Below, piece after piece: positions 1 to 7,990 of a DNA stretch of 40,423 nt. The position numbers and the translations under genes were made by a program. A model generated the notes under the pieces. That model was not told where the DNA came from. It searched no databases and saw nothing but the letters and a program-made list of their open reading frames with translations. Positions within the stretch are counted from its first letter, which is position 1; every line of letters starts with the position of its first letter. Location of the stretch: positions 1 to 40,423 of the forward strand of contig CAZCFM010000012.1 of the NCBI GenBank assembly GCA_964497855.1, given 5' to 3'. Source of the stretch: CAYLNG01 sp964497855. Its GTDB lineage: Bacteria; Verrucomicrobiota; Kiritimatiellia; SS1-B-03-39; UBA6053.

Positions 1-176
1 TTCAAAAAGGGGCTTGCTCTTTTCTTTCAGAGAAGCCCACACATTTTGACATTGACTTAAACAATTTACTGATAGCATCATACAGAATACCAACCCCGTC
101 CAGCCCGAAAGGCTCTGCTCTGAACCCCGAGTCTTCCCGGCGGTCTCAGCCCCTATCCAACAGCCCCCTTCGCCCC

Positions 177-696
177 GCCGATGCGGAGATCCTCCTTCGC
201 GCTTCGCTGCTTCGGGGGACACCGTCGGCGCTCCCTCACCCCGCGCCCCGCCGAGGGACGTTCCCCGCTGCGCCTTGTGCCCGACCGGCGTGGACGCCTC
301 ACTCTGTCGCTCAAGGTCTTCACGGATGGCGGACCCACCCTCTGTCTGCTCGGACCCGAGGCCCCCGCCGCCCGCCGCCGCAGCCTCGATGCCCTCGGCG
401 TGGCCTGGACCGAGGTGCCCGTCCGCAGGGAACACATCCAGTGGACGCTAACGTTCCGCCAACTCGCGCAAAGGGGAATCCATCACATCCTCTGCGAAGG
501 CGGCGGACAACTCGCCGCCGCCCTGCTGCGCGCCAATCTCGTGCAGGAACTCCAGTGGATCGTCGCCCCCAAGCTCCTCGGCGAAAACGCCCGCCCCGCC
601 GTCGCCCAAAGCTGGACCCTCGCCAACGCCCCAGAATTTCAGCTCCAGGACGTCACCCGTCTCGGGGAGGATGTGTGGTTGCGGATGTCTGTGTGA
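177..696 (+). pseudogene. ribD: Truncated ribD (riboflavin reductase-domain remnant)
   Basis: The translated frame from 181 matches the second half of the RibD C-terminal reductase domain: a DRRGRL strand, then HILCEGGGQLAAALL (the EGGG turn of the family) and the APKLLG motif near the end. Full RibD is about 360 residues with an N-terminal zinc deaminase (HAE and PCxxxG...C motifs) and an NADPH-binding start to the reductase; none of this is present in the 176 bases upstream. The frame from 177 (A-D-A-E-I-L-L) resembles the residues that normally precede this part, and homology then continues in the 181 frame from SLTPRP, which suggests a frameshift around 200-225 as well as the truncation. 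I infer a dead remnant. An alternative is a short reductase-like protein starting at ATG 181, but that would lack the cofactor site. Its codon use resembles the high-GC genes of this window. Confidence 0.65.
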
Positions 697-872
697 AAAG
701 GGAGGCGAATCCCGTGTGGCGAAAAACTCGTCGGCCATGGAAAATGGATTGCGCAACGGATGAAAATGGGACATAACTCCGCAGCGTTCCCGGCGATCTG
801 GCTTTTCGCCCGGAACAACCGACGCGGCGCTGTCCGCACTCACTGCACATTCATGGAGGCACGGATTGAGAG

Positions 873-3353
873 ATGAAAAACACACACGAACGCGGGATTC
901 TTTTTTTCACAAACCCCCATCGATTTTCGCGAAGCGTATTCTCCGGGCGAAGCGTGTTTTGGATCGGGTTGGTTTTTGCGTTTTTGTCGGGTTTTGTCCA
1001 CGCCCAGACGGAAACCGTTGACGTTTCGCGCGCTCCCGATGCCGCCGCGCTGCTGGTGGAGGAGTGGTGGGATATCCCCGGCGAGGGAATGGGGGCTTTG
1101 TTGATGGAGGGGCGTATGCAGCCCGATCAGCAACGGGCGCTGGAGGGGGCGCGGCAAACGCTTTATCTGGAGGATTTGCCCAAGGAGCCCGCAGGCCAGC
1201 GTATCGCCGGCTGGTTCACCGCGCCGCATACCGGGGAGTATCAATTTCATCTGCACAGCAACCATCCGGCCCAATTGTTCATACACTGGCAAGGGGTTTC
1301 CGAACAGCTTCTGGACCTGCCCGAACCCCCTGCGAAGGCGGAGCAAAACCGTGTTCGGGCCCACAGCACCCGCGTGCTGGATCTGCAACAGGGCACACGC
1401 TACAAACTTGAACTCGTCACCCGCACCGGAAAGGAAAAAGGCCGTCTGTTGCTGGGTGTCACCTTTCCGGACAAACGAACAGAACTTCCAATTCTCGCGG
1501 GACGTTTCTTGCCGCCTCCGAAGGATCTGCCTCTGAACCTGGACACGGATGGCGACGGACTTTCCGATTACGAGGAATCGGTGATTGGATCGGACCCCGC
1601 GAAGGTTTCAACCTCCGGGGATGGCATCTCCGATTTTGAAAAGGCGGCCTGGAATTTGGATCCGCGTGTGTCCCGATCCTCCCCTCCGCTCCTTCCGTAT
1701 GCATGGTGTTTTGCACAGCGGCTGCCCCTGGCCCCCGAGTCGGCGTGGGGAGATCCCGATGGCGATGGTCTGCAAAACCACGAGGAATTCCGACTGGGTT
1801 CAAATCCCCACAACGCGGACAGCTCCGGAGACGGCGTCGGCGATTTCACCGCCGCGCGGATTCTGCGTTTGGATCCCGCACTCGCCCTGCCGATGGACCG
1901 CATGGTGACGCTGGCTTCCCTCACCGGGGCTGCGACCGTGCGCAGGCGGGGTTTATGGGAAGCGCAGAAGGATTCCGCTTCGATCACGACCGACGCCTCG
2001 AATGGCGCTGCAACGTACAGCGTGTTGGCCTCCCGCAACGAGGCTCTGATTCTGGCTTTGGATTTGGAATTGGCGTATCCCAAGGAATCCAAAGGGGCGA
2101 TCTGGGTGGAAATGCGCATCGACAATCGTCCGGTGTCCCGCCAACGCTTCGCGAATGGCCGGCGAAATCAGGGACAGCTTCTGTTTGTGCTGCCGGTGGC
2201 CGAACCCGGATGGAAGGAGGTTGAATTTCAAATCGAGAACAACGAGGAAACGTTGAATGTGACGTTTCATGGGTTGAAGGTGCTGCGCTTCCCGGACGAG
2301 GATGTCGCGACAGGCGGCGCGGCGCAATGGGCCGAGCGCTGGCGCGAAGGGTCGTTGAGACTTGCCCCGGAAATATCCTCTCCCATTTCCCCGGCGTGTG
2401 TGGAGGGGGACACCCCTTTTCCCGATTTTCTCGCGGAGGCTTTGTACCGCACGAAAGACGGGGAGGAGCGGTCGCTGAAAATTCGTCCGTTGCCCGATGA
2501 ACGCTGGTATGCGGACGTGTCTCTGGCGGAAAACGGGGAGGCGACCATCGTTGACGTCCGTCAAACCGCCACCGGCGCTCACAGACGCAGCGCCGTGCGC
2601 TGGTCCATCACCAATCTCTGGACGACGGAATTGCGGATCCTGCGGGCGGGCGATTCCCTGCGGCTTACGGCGCATCCTCCCGAGCGTCCCGCCGGGAAAA
2701 TGAGACTGACCCTTGACGGCGTTTCCGCCGGAGAAAGGGATGTGGGGGATCCTCTGGTCAAACAATTTGAAAAACCGGGCCGATACACGCTGGAGGCGAC
2801 CTGGGAGCACAACGGGGACGTGCTCGTAAAACAGGTCGTCCTGCAGGTGCTGGACGCCGGGGAAATGAGGCCCATCCTGAATGAGATGGGCGTGAAAACC
2901 TGGCCGTGGACCGCCCACGCCGAGGGCGTTGCGCTGGAGGCGGATTCCCGGCTGGTTCGGCAGGTTTCAGACGGAATTTCCGTGAAACAGCCCGGGCGCT
3001 ACTTCCTTGCGGCGCGCGCAGGGAGATCCGGTCCCGTGTTGTCCTCCCGTCGTTTGGAGGCCTATAACATCCATATGTCAAAAGGCGTCTGGGCAAGCCA
3101 CTCCCGTCTGGACGGAAGCCACACCCGTGCATTTGGCATGATCCTTGACCGTGTCCCGAAGGGGCTGAATGTGACCGTAAAGCTGAACAGTAACCATTTA
3201 ACGTTTTTCAATGGCAAACCGGAGCAGGCCTTCAGTGAGTCCGACATTGATGGTTGTGGGCGTCACATCATTTTTTTCTTGTGTAAGGACCCCATGGCCG
3301 CGAAGCCTTGGAGCAACTTCAATCGCACGTACTGGCTGGAGGATTCCCCGTGA
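873..3353 (+). CDS. Secreted PA14 / thrombospondin type 3-repeat protein
   Basis: An 826-residue exported protein. A signal peptide with a long charged start and a hydrophobic stretch at residues 29-42 ends at VHA|Q (about residue 44). A PA14-like region follows at about residues 60-200 (GWFTAPHTGEYQFHLHS, then the LFIHW strand). Calcium-binding type 3 repeats lie at about 224-270 (DTDGDGLSDYEE, SGDGISDFE) and 292-335 (DPDGDGLQNHEE, SGDGVGDF). The remaining roughly 480 residues look like beta-rich extracellular modules that I do not recognise. The start at 873 is preceded by GAGAG, and a GGAGG lies further up at 855-859. The gene overlaps the next by GTGA, so the two products are probably made together. 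PA14 domains often bind carbohydrate and TSP3 repeats act as calcium-stiffened spacers, so a surface role is inferred. No catalytic motif is visible. Confidence 0.7.
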   Translation: MKNTHERGILFFTNPHRFSRSVFSGRSVFWIGLVFAFLSGFVHAQTETVDVSRAPDAAALLVEEWWDIPGEGMGALLMEGRMQPDQQRALEGARQTLYLEDLPKEPAGQRIAGWFTAPHTGEYQFHLHSNHPAQLFIHWQGVSEQLLDLPEPPAKAEQNRVRAHSTRVLDLQQGTRYKLELVTRTGKEKGRLLLGVTFPDKRTELPILAGRFLPPPKDLPLNLDTDGDGLSDYEESVIGSDPAKVSTSGDGISDFEKAAWNLDPRVSRSSPPLLPYAWCFAQRLPLAPESAWGDPDGDGLQNHEEFRLGSNPHNADSSGDGVGDFTAARILRLDPALALPMDRMVTLASLTGAATVRRRGLWEAQKDSASITTDASNGAATYSVLASRNEALILALDLELAYPKESKGAIWVEMRIDNRPVSRQRFANGRRNQGQLLFVLPVAEPGWKEVEFQIENNEETLNVTFHGLKVLRFPDEDVATGGAAQWAERWREGSLRLAPEISSPISPACVEGDTPFPDFLAEALYRTKDGEERSLKIRPLPDERWYADVSLAENGEATIVDVRQTATGAHRRSAVRWSITNLWTTELRILRAGDSLRLTAHPPERPAGKMRLTLDGVSAGERDVGDPLVKQFEKPGRYTLEATWEHNGDVLVKQVVLQVLDAGEMRPILNEMGVKTWPWTAHAEGVALEADSRLVRQVSDGISVKQPGRYFLAARAGRSGPVLSSRRLEAYNIHMSKGVWASHSRLDGSHTRAFGMILDRVPKGLNVTVKLNSNHLTFFNGKPEQAFSESDIDGCGRHIIFFLCKDPMAAKPWSNFNRTYWLEDSP

Positions 3354-4843
3354 AACGACTTATGTTGATGTTGGCGGCACTTCTTGCATGTTCGCAATCC
3401 GCAAGAGCGTATGTTATGTTCCTTGAATATGTGAGTGCCGGCTCGACCATTTACCAGGGAAAACCCCCTTATTTATACCTGTCCATTTCACACATGCATC
3501 CGAAAATTTTGCATCCGGCTGACATTCATGTGGCGGAGTCCTGGATTTCTCCCACGGGATATGAGATAAATCATAAAACCAGGGACCTGCTGACTATCGA
3601 AATCGTCGCCGCCTTCCCCGGCATGGGCTATGTGTCGGATACAATCATGTTCAAAGGGGATGCCACGAAGGCGTCGTTCACCTTCGGTGAAACGCCCATC
3701 ACCGTATCCCTGATCAACGATGAGGGCCAGCCGGATAAATCCCGTCCCGCAGTCCTGGAATTTGAATCTCCCCGCTTTGGACGGATACGCTACAGCGCCC
3801 GGGTGGACGTTCCGGATGGCTTCGGGAAATTTCTGGAATGGAAACACCCGGACGGCAGCGTGACGACCCCTGAATCCCGGGACTATACACGCCTGAACAA
3901 TCCGGATGGAAGCCTGCGGCAACTGCGCATGTCCGGGGCGTTGGTGAATGTGGTGGATCTGGGAGAAACAGGTCTGGAGTGGCACTTGTACGGGGAGGAA
4001 GACCTTCTGGAGGAACGCGACGAAAAGGGTTTCTTCCAAATTCGGGAAAATGCGGTCCCGATCCGATCCACCGTCTTCCGGTTTCCGGGGAAATCTCCAC
4101 CCCATGATTCGCTGCGTGTGATTTACCGGGACAAGGGCCGCACCAGGCGCATCCAGGATATGGGAATAAAGTCCCTTTCTTTTCAACAACATTTCTCGTC
4201 TTCCTACCCCGCTTCCCGCTTTGCCGAACTCGATCCCGAAGGGAATCCGGAAGCGCCTCCGCCACCTTCCGACCCGTTTGCGTGGAGTGCGCCCGTCCGG
4301 GACGCCCCGGAGATCGGTGACCGCTATTTCCGCACCCACAAAAGAGATTATTTCCAAGACCTTTGGAATCGCGTGTCCGGCGAAGAACAGGTGAAACCCG
4401 AAGCCGTTTATTACCACAGCGACCCCGCCGACCCTTCGTCTTTCGGCAAGGAACATGTGCGTATATGGCGGTCGGACTCTCCCCGCTGGCAGGTGTTGCG
4501 CTATGACGAGGCGGGGCGGCTTTGCGCCGAATACCGTTCTCTGCCGGGTGCCGGGTCCGCGATGCCCCCCCTTGATGAAAAGGCGCTGCGGGAGGTGTCT
4601 GAACTTGTGCTGGTTCACTATCCCCTTCAAGAGGCCAATACCCCGAAAACCGATAACCCCCCTTTCGAACTCACCCACCTGATCGGCGGTCGATTTGTCT
4701 CCCGACACTGGGTTCATTTCACAACCGATTCGGAAGGGATTGAAACCATCCACCTCAAACGCTCTGAAAATCCCGACGCAAACTCCACGGATACCAGCGT
4801 GCACGCGGAAGACCGTCAATCGTTTTGGCCGGGTTTCTTTTAA
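3350..4843 (+). CDS. Exported protein of unknown function with a YD-like motif
   Basis: The likely start is GTG 3350: it overlaps the previous stop as GTGA, has a strong GGAGGA (3338-3343) six bases upstream, and gives a clean signal peptide, MKRLMLMLAALLACSQSARA, before YVMF. An ATG at 3308 in the same frame lies inside the upstream gene and would add 14 residues in front of the signal. The 497-residue protein has no domain I can name firmly. Residues near 380 read VLRYDEAGRL, which is YD-repeat-like, and the middle part (GSLRQLRMSGALVNVVDL, then a TRRIQDMG stretch) resembles segments ahead of the repeat core in bacterial RHS-type proteins. No RHS core or toxin tail follows before the tRNA gene. 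It could be a free-standing shell-like protein or a shortened RHS relative; this is inference only. Confidence 0.65.
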   Translation: MKRLMLMLAALLACSQSARAYVMFLEYVSAGSTIYQGKPPYLYLSISHMHPKILHPADIHVAESWISPTGYEINHKTRDLLTIEIVAAFPGMGYVSDTIMFKGDATKASFTFGETPITVSLINDEGQPDKSRPAVLEFESPRFGRIRYSARVDVPDGFGKFLEWKHPDGSVTTPESRDYTRLNNPDGSLRQLRMSGALVNVVDLGETGLEWHLYGEEDLLEERDEKGFFQIRENAVPIRSTVFRFPGKSPPHDSLRVIYRDKGRTRRIQDMGIKSLSFQQHFSSSYPASRFAELDPEGNPEAPPPPSDPFAWSAPVRDAPEIGDRYFRTHKRDYFQDLWNRVSGEEQVKPEAVYYHSDPADPSSFGKEHVRIWRSDSPRWQVLRYDEAGRLCAEYRSLPGAGSAMPPLDEKALREVSELVLVHYPLQEANTPKTDNPPFELTHLIGGRFVSRHWVHFTTDSEGIETIHLKRSENPDANSTDTSVHAEDRQSFWPGFF

Positions 4844-4914
4844 TCGGATCAAGGGCGAATCCGCCTAAACCTCTGTGTCACTCCAAAGACAGGGTCAACC
4901 TGAAAAATTCAGGC

Positions 4915-4944
4915 TTGCCAACGGGGTTGTTTCTGGGATATGTA
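4915..4944 (+). promoter_or_regulatory. Candidate tRNA-Ser promoter
   Basis: TTGCCA (4915-4920) and TATGTA (4939-4944) are separated by 18 bases and lie about 40 bases before the mature tRNA 5' end. A small perfect hairpin (CCTGAA / TTCAGG, 4899-4913) lies just upstream and has no T-tract after it. Confidence 0.4.
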
Positions 4945-4983
4945 CGGCATCACTTCGCTCATCCGTTTACACCTTCTTTTTGC

Positions 4984-5075
4984 GGAGAGGTGGCTGAGTG
5001 GTCGAAAGCGCTTGATTGCTAATCAGGTGTACGCCTAACCGTGTACCGTGGGTTCGAATCCCATCCTCTCCGCCA
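4984..5075 (+). tRNA. tRNA-Ser (anticodon GCU)
   Basis: A class II tRNA with a long variable arm. The acceptor stem GGAGAGG (4984-4990) pairs with CCTCTCC (5065-5071), followed by discriminator G and an encoded CCA (5073-5075). The T-arm carries GGTTCGAATCC. The anticodon stem CTTGA/TCAGG encloses the loop TTGCTAA, with anticodon GCT at 5018-5020, so it reads AGC/AGU serine codons. A run of five T follows the CCA and may help termination. The gene lies 24 bases before trkA. Confidence 0.95.
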
Positions 5076-5099
5076 TTTTTTCATGATCAACACACTCCC

Positions 5100-6446
5100 A
5101 TGCGCATTTTAATTTTAGGGGCGGGAACCTCCGGGCGAATGCTGGCCGCCCGGCTTTGTGAAGAGCAACACGACGTGGTGCTGGTTGACCGCGATCCTCT
5201 TGCTCTGGAGCAGGTGGAGGCCCGCATGGATCTATTGACGATCCAAGGGGACGCCGCCGACCCGCGCGTGCTGGATCTCGCCGGCATCGCCAAGGCGGAT
5301 CTGGTCGTCGCCGTGACCGATCAGGAGTCCCTGAACATTCTCACCTGCGCCCTCGCCCATATCGCCGGCGTTCCCCGCAAAGTCGCCCGCGTGAGCAACG
5401 ACGCCTTCACCGACGAGGAAAGTCACTTCAACCTCAAACAGCTCGGCATCGATCTCGTCATCAACCAGCAACTGGCCTGCGCCAAGGACCTCTTCAACAT
5501 CCTGCGCATCCCCGGCGTGCAGGAGGCCGTGGATCTGCTCGATGGCCGCGTCCTCTGTGTCGGTGCCCTGATTTCCACCGACAGTCCCCTGATTTACACC
5601 TCGCTGAAAGACAGTCCCCACCGCGACATCCTCTCCACCATCCGTTTTGTGGCTTACACCCGCGGTGGAAAACTGAAAGTCCCCCGTGGTGAAACTCAAT
5701 TCAGCATTGGCGACATGGCTTATCTTGTGGGGGAGCCGGACAAGGTCCGCAAGTTCATCAAGTTCCTCCTGCCCGGCGAAGGCGGCTACAGCCGGGTGCT
5801 CATCGCCGGCGGCGGCGAACTGGGGCTGCAACTGGCATCGCGCCTGGCCTCGACCCCCCTGGACGTCACGCTCGTGGAGGAAAACCCCGCCCGCGCCGAG
5901 TACTGCTCCGAACGTCTCGACAAAGCCCTCGTTATTTGCGGCAATGCCCTCGATCAGGACCTCGTCGGAGAACTCGGCATCAACAACAAAACCGCCTTTG
6001 TGGCGGTGACAGGCGATGACGAAAACAATGTCATGTCCTGTCTCGTCGCCGAAAAACTGGGCGCGCATTTCACCATCGCCCGCGTGGACAAAAACACCTA
6101 CCGGCCCATTCTCGATTCCTTGTCGCTGGTGGACCGCACCGTGAGCCCGCACAGCAGTCTCATCAACTCCATTTATCACTTTGTGCGCGGTTCCAGCGTG
6201 CAGGGCGACCGCCTGCTGCAAAAAATCCCCGGTGAAGTCGTTGAATTCACGATCGACGCCGGTCATGTGTGGCTGGACAAACCCCTGTTGGAACTGAAAA
6301 TTCCCCGGGGCTGCATGATCAGCATGGTGTTGCGCAAGGAAACCCTGATCGTCGCCACCGGGGACCTGCGCCTGCAGCCCGGAGACCGCGTGCTGCTCTA
6401 CGGTCTGCCAAAATCCATCCGACAGCTCGACGTTATTCTGGGCTGA
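5100..6446 (+). CDS. trkA: Trk potassium transport regulatory protein TrkA
   Basis: This is the peripheral NAD(H)-binding regulator of the Trk/Ktr potassium channel, on the inner face of the membrane. Its 448 residues hold two RCK units, each a Rossmann RCK_N plus an RCK_C domain. The first begins MRILILGAGTSGRMLA (glycine-rich loop) with the acidic end of strand 2 at VDRD; the second has VLIAGGGELGLQLA at about residue 235, then LVEEN. The length fits full TrkA (about 458 residues). The open frame extends upstream through the tRNA gene, which cannot be coding, so ATG 5100 is the natural start. No clear Shine-Dalgarno precedes it. trkH follows after nine bases, so regulator and channel form one operon. 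Confidence 0.93.
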   Translation: MRILILGAGTSGRMLAARLCEEQHDVVLVDRDPLALEQVEARMDLLTIQGDAADPRVLDLAGIAKADLVVAVTDQESLNILTCALAHIAGVPRKVARVSNDAFTDEESHFNLKQLGIDLVINQQLACAKDLFNILRIPGVQEAVDLLDGRVLCVGALISTDSPLIYTSLKDSPHRDILSTIRFVAYTRGGKLKVPRGETQFSIGDMAYLVGEPDKVRKFIKFLLPGEGGYSRVLIAGGGELGLQLASRLASTPLDVTLVEENPARAEYCSERLDKALVICGNALDQDLVGELGINNKTAFVAVTGDDENNVMSCLVAEKLGAHFTIARVDKNTYRPILDSLSLVDRTVSPHSSLINSIYHFVRGSSVQGDRLLQKIPGEVVEFTIDAGHVWLDKPLLELKIPRGCMISMVLRKETLIVATGDLRLQPGDRVLLYGLPKSIRQLDVILG

Positions 6447-6455
6447 GGGAACGAC

Positions 6456-7904
6456 ATGAACATCCGCAGCGTTTTCCATCTGATTGCCTATGTGGTGATA
6501 TTTATGGCGGTGGCCATTGCCTCAGCCGCGCTGGTGGGGCTTGGCTGCGGAGATGCCGGTGTGGACGTTCGCAACATGTTTGCCTCTGCCGGCATCGTGC
6601 TGGCGCTCGGCGTGTTGATGCTGGTGCCCACGCGCGGAAAAGTCGATCTCACCCGCAAAGACGGTTTTGCCATCGTCACCTTCGGCTGGCTGGTGATCGG
6701 TTTTGTGGGGGCGATTCCCTATCTGATGACGGGCACAATTCCCAACCCGGTGGATGCCGTATTCGAAACCCTCAGCGGCTTCACCACCACCGGATCAACG
6801 GTGGTGACCGACATTGAAATCCTGCCCCGTGGCGTTGTGTTCTGGCGCAGCCTCACTCAATGGCTGGGCGGCATGGGGGTCGTGTTGCTCTGCGTGGCCA
6901 TTCTGCCGTTCCTGGGCGTGGGCGGCATGCAGATTTACCGCGCCGAAATGCCGGGCCCCAGCAAGGACCGCCTCACCCCCCGCATCGCCAACACCGCCAA
7001 ACTGCTTTACGGCGTGTATGTCCTGCTCACCGGCCTGCAAATTGTGGCCCTGAGAATTGCAGGCATGGACCTTTTCGACGCCGTGAACCATTCCTTCTGC
7101 ACCTTGTCCAGCGGGGGCTTCAGTCCCTACAATGCCAGCATCGCCCATTTCCCATCGCCAGCGATTCATCTGATCCTCGCATTTTTTATGATCGTGGCCG
7201 GAGCGAATTTCACGTTGCATTACCGTTTCCTGCGCGGCGACGGACTGGCCTATTTCCGCTCCTCCGAAATGCGGGCCTATCTGCTGGTGGTTTTGGGGTG
7301 TACGGGAATCATCGCCTGGAATCTTTGCTCGCAGCGCGGTCTGGCGTTGGGGCAGTCGCTGGTGGACAGCCTCTTCCAGGTCAGCACCATCATCACCACC
7401 ACCGGCTTTGCCACCGCGGATTATGACCAATGGCCCCTGCTGAGCAAAACCATTCTTTTTGCACTTTTGTTCAGCGGGGCCTGCGCCGGGTCCACCTCCG
7501 GCGGACTCAAAATTGTCCGCGTCGTCGTGGTCGTGAAAGAATGTCTGCGGCAGCTCAAGCTCTTCATGCAGCCCCACGCGGTGCTCAAGGTGCGCATGGG
7601 ACAACAAACCGTTCCGGCCACGGTCGTCTCGGCCATCCTCGGCTTTTTTCTGTTTTATCTCCTGCTCTTTCTTCTCTGCACGCTGATCATGACGTTGTTC
7701 CTGCCCGATCTGACGTCAGCCGCTTCCGCCGTGATCGCCTGTATCAGCAACGTCGGGCCCGGCTTTAATCTGGTCGGTCCCACGCGCAATTTCGCCGCGA
7801 TCGCCGACGGCGGCAAAATCCTGCTGACCTTCTGCATGTTGCTGGGACGTCTCGAGCTGTTCACCGTGCTCGTCCTGTTCTCGCCCCGCTTCTGGCGTAA
7901 ATAG
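6456..7904 (+). CDS. trkH: Trk/Ktr potassium channel subunit TrkH
   Basis: The integral-membrane subunit that carries potassium; it assembles with TrkA. The 482-residue protein is hydrophobic throughout. It shows repeated selectivity-filter-like pore segments of the TrkH/KtrB family: FTTTGSTVVTD (about residues 109-119), TLSSGGFSPYN, ITTTGFATADYD and the last one around SNVGPGFN. WRSLTQWLGGMGVVLL after the first filter is a family hallmark. The length matches TrkH (about 483), which is longer than KtrB. The start ATG 6456 has GAGGGA a few bases upstream, and the gap to trkA is nine bases. Confidence 0.93.
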   Translation: MNIRSVFHLIAYVVIFMAVAIASAALVGLGCGDAGVDVRNMFASAGIVLALGVLMLVPTRGKVDLTRKDGFAIVTFGWLVIGFVGAIPYLMTGTIPNPVDAVFETLSGFTTTGSTVVTDIEILPRGVVFWRSLTQWLGGMGVVLLCVAILPFLGVGGMQIYRAEMPGPSKDRLTPRIANTAKLLYGVYVLLTGLQIVALRIAGMDLFDAVNHSFCTLSSGGFSPYNASIAHFPSPAIHLILAFFMIVAGANFTLHYRFLRGDGLAYFRSSEMRAYLLVVLGCTGIIAWNLCSQRGLALGQSLVDSLFQVSTIITTTGFATADYDQWPLLSKTILFALLFSGACAGSTSGGLKIVRVVVVVKECLRQLKLFMQPHAVLKVRMGQQTVPATVVSAILGFFLFYLLLFLLCTLIMTLFLPDLTSAASAVIACISNVGPGFNLVGPTRNFAAIADGGKILLTFCMLLGRLELFTVLVLFSPRFWRK

Positions 7905-7990
7905 CCATCGCCCCATCTCTGGCACGGCTTGTGCTTTGAGGGAGATATAGCCTTCCCCCATCGCAAAAGCCTACTCCCAGAGCCAAAACC

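Noticed and set aside
5016..5099. Extension of trkA upstream through the tRNA gene
   Set aside because: The bases belong to tRNA-Ser, and ATG 5100 gives the normal glycine-loop start of TrkA.
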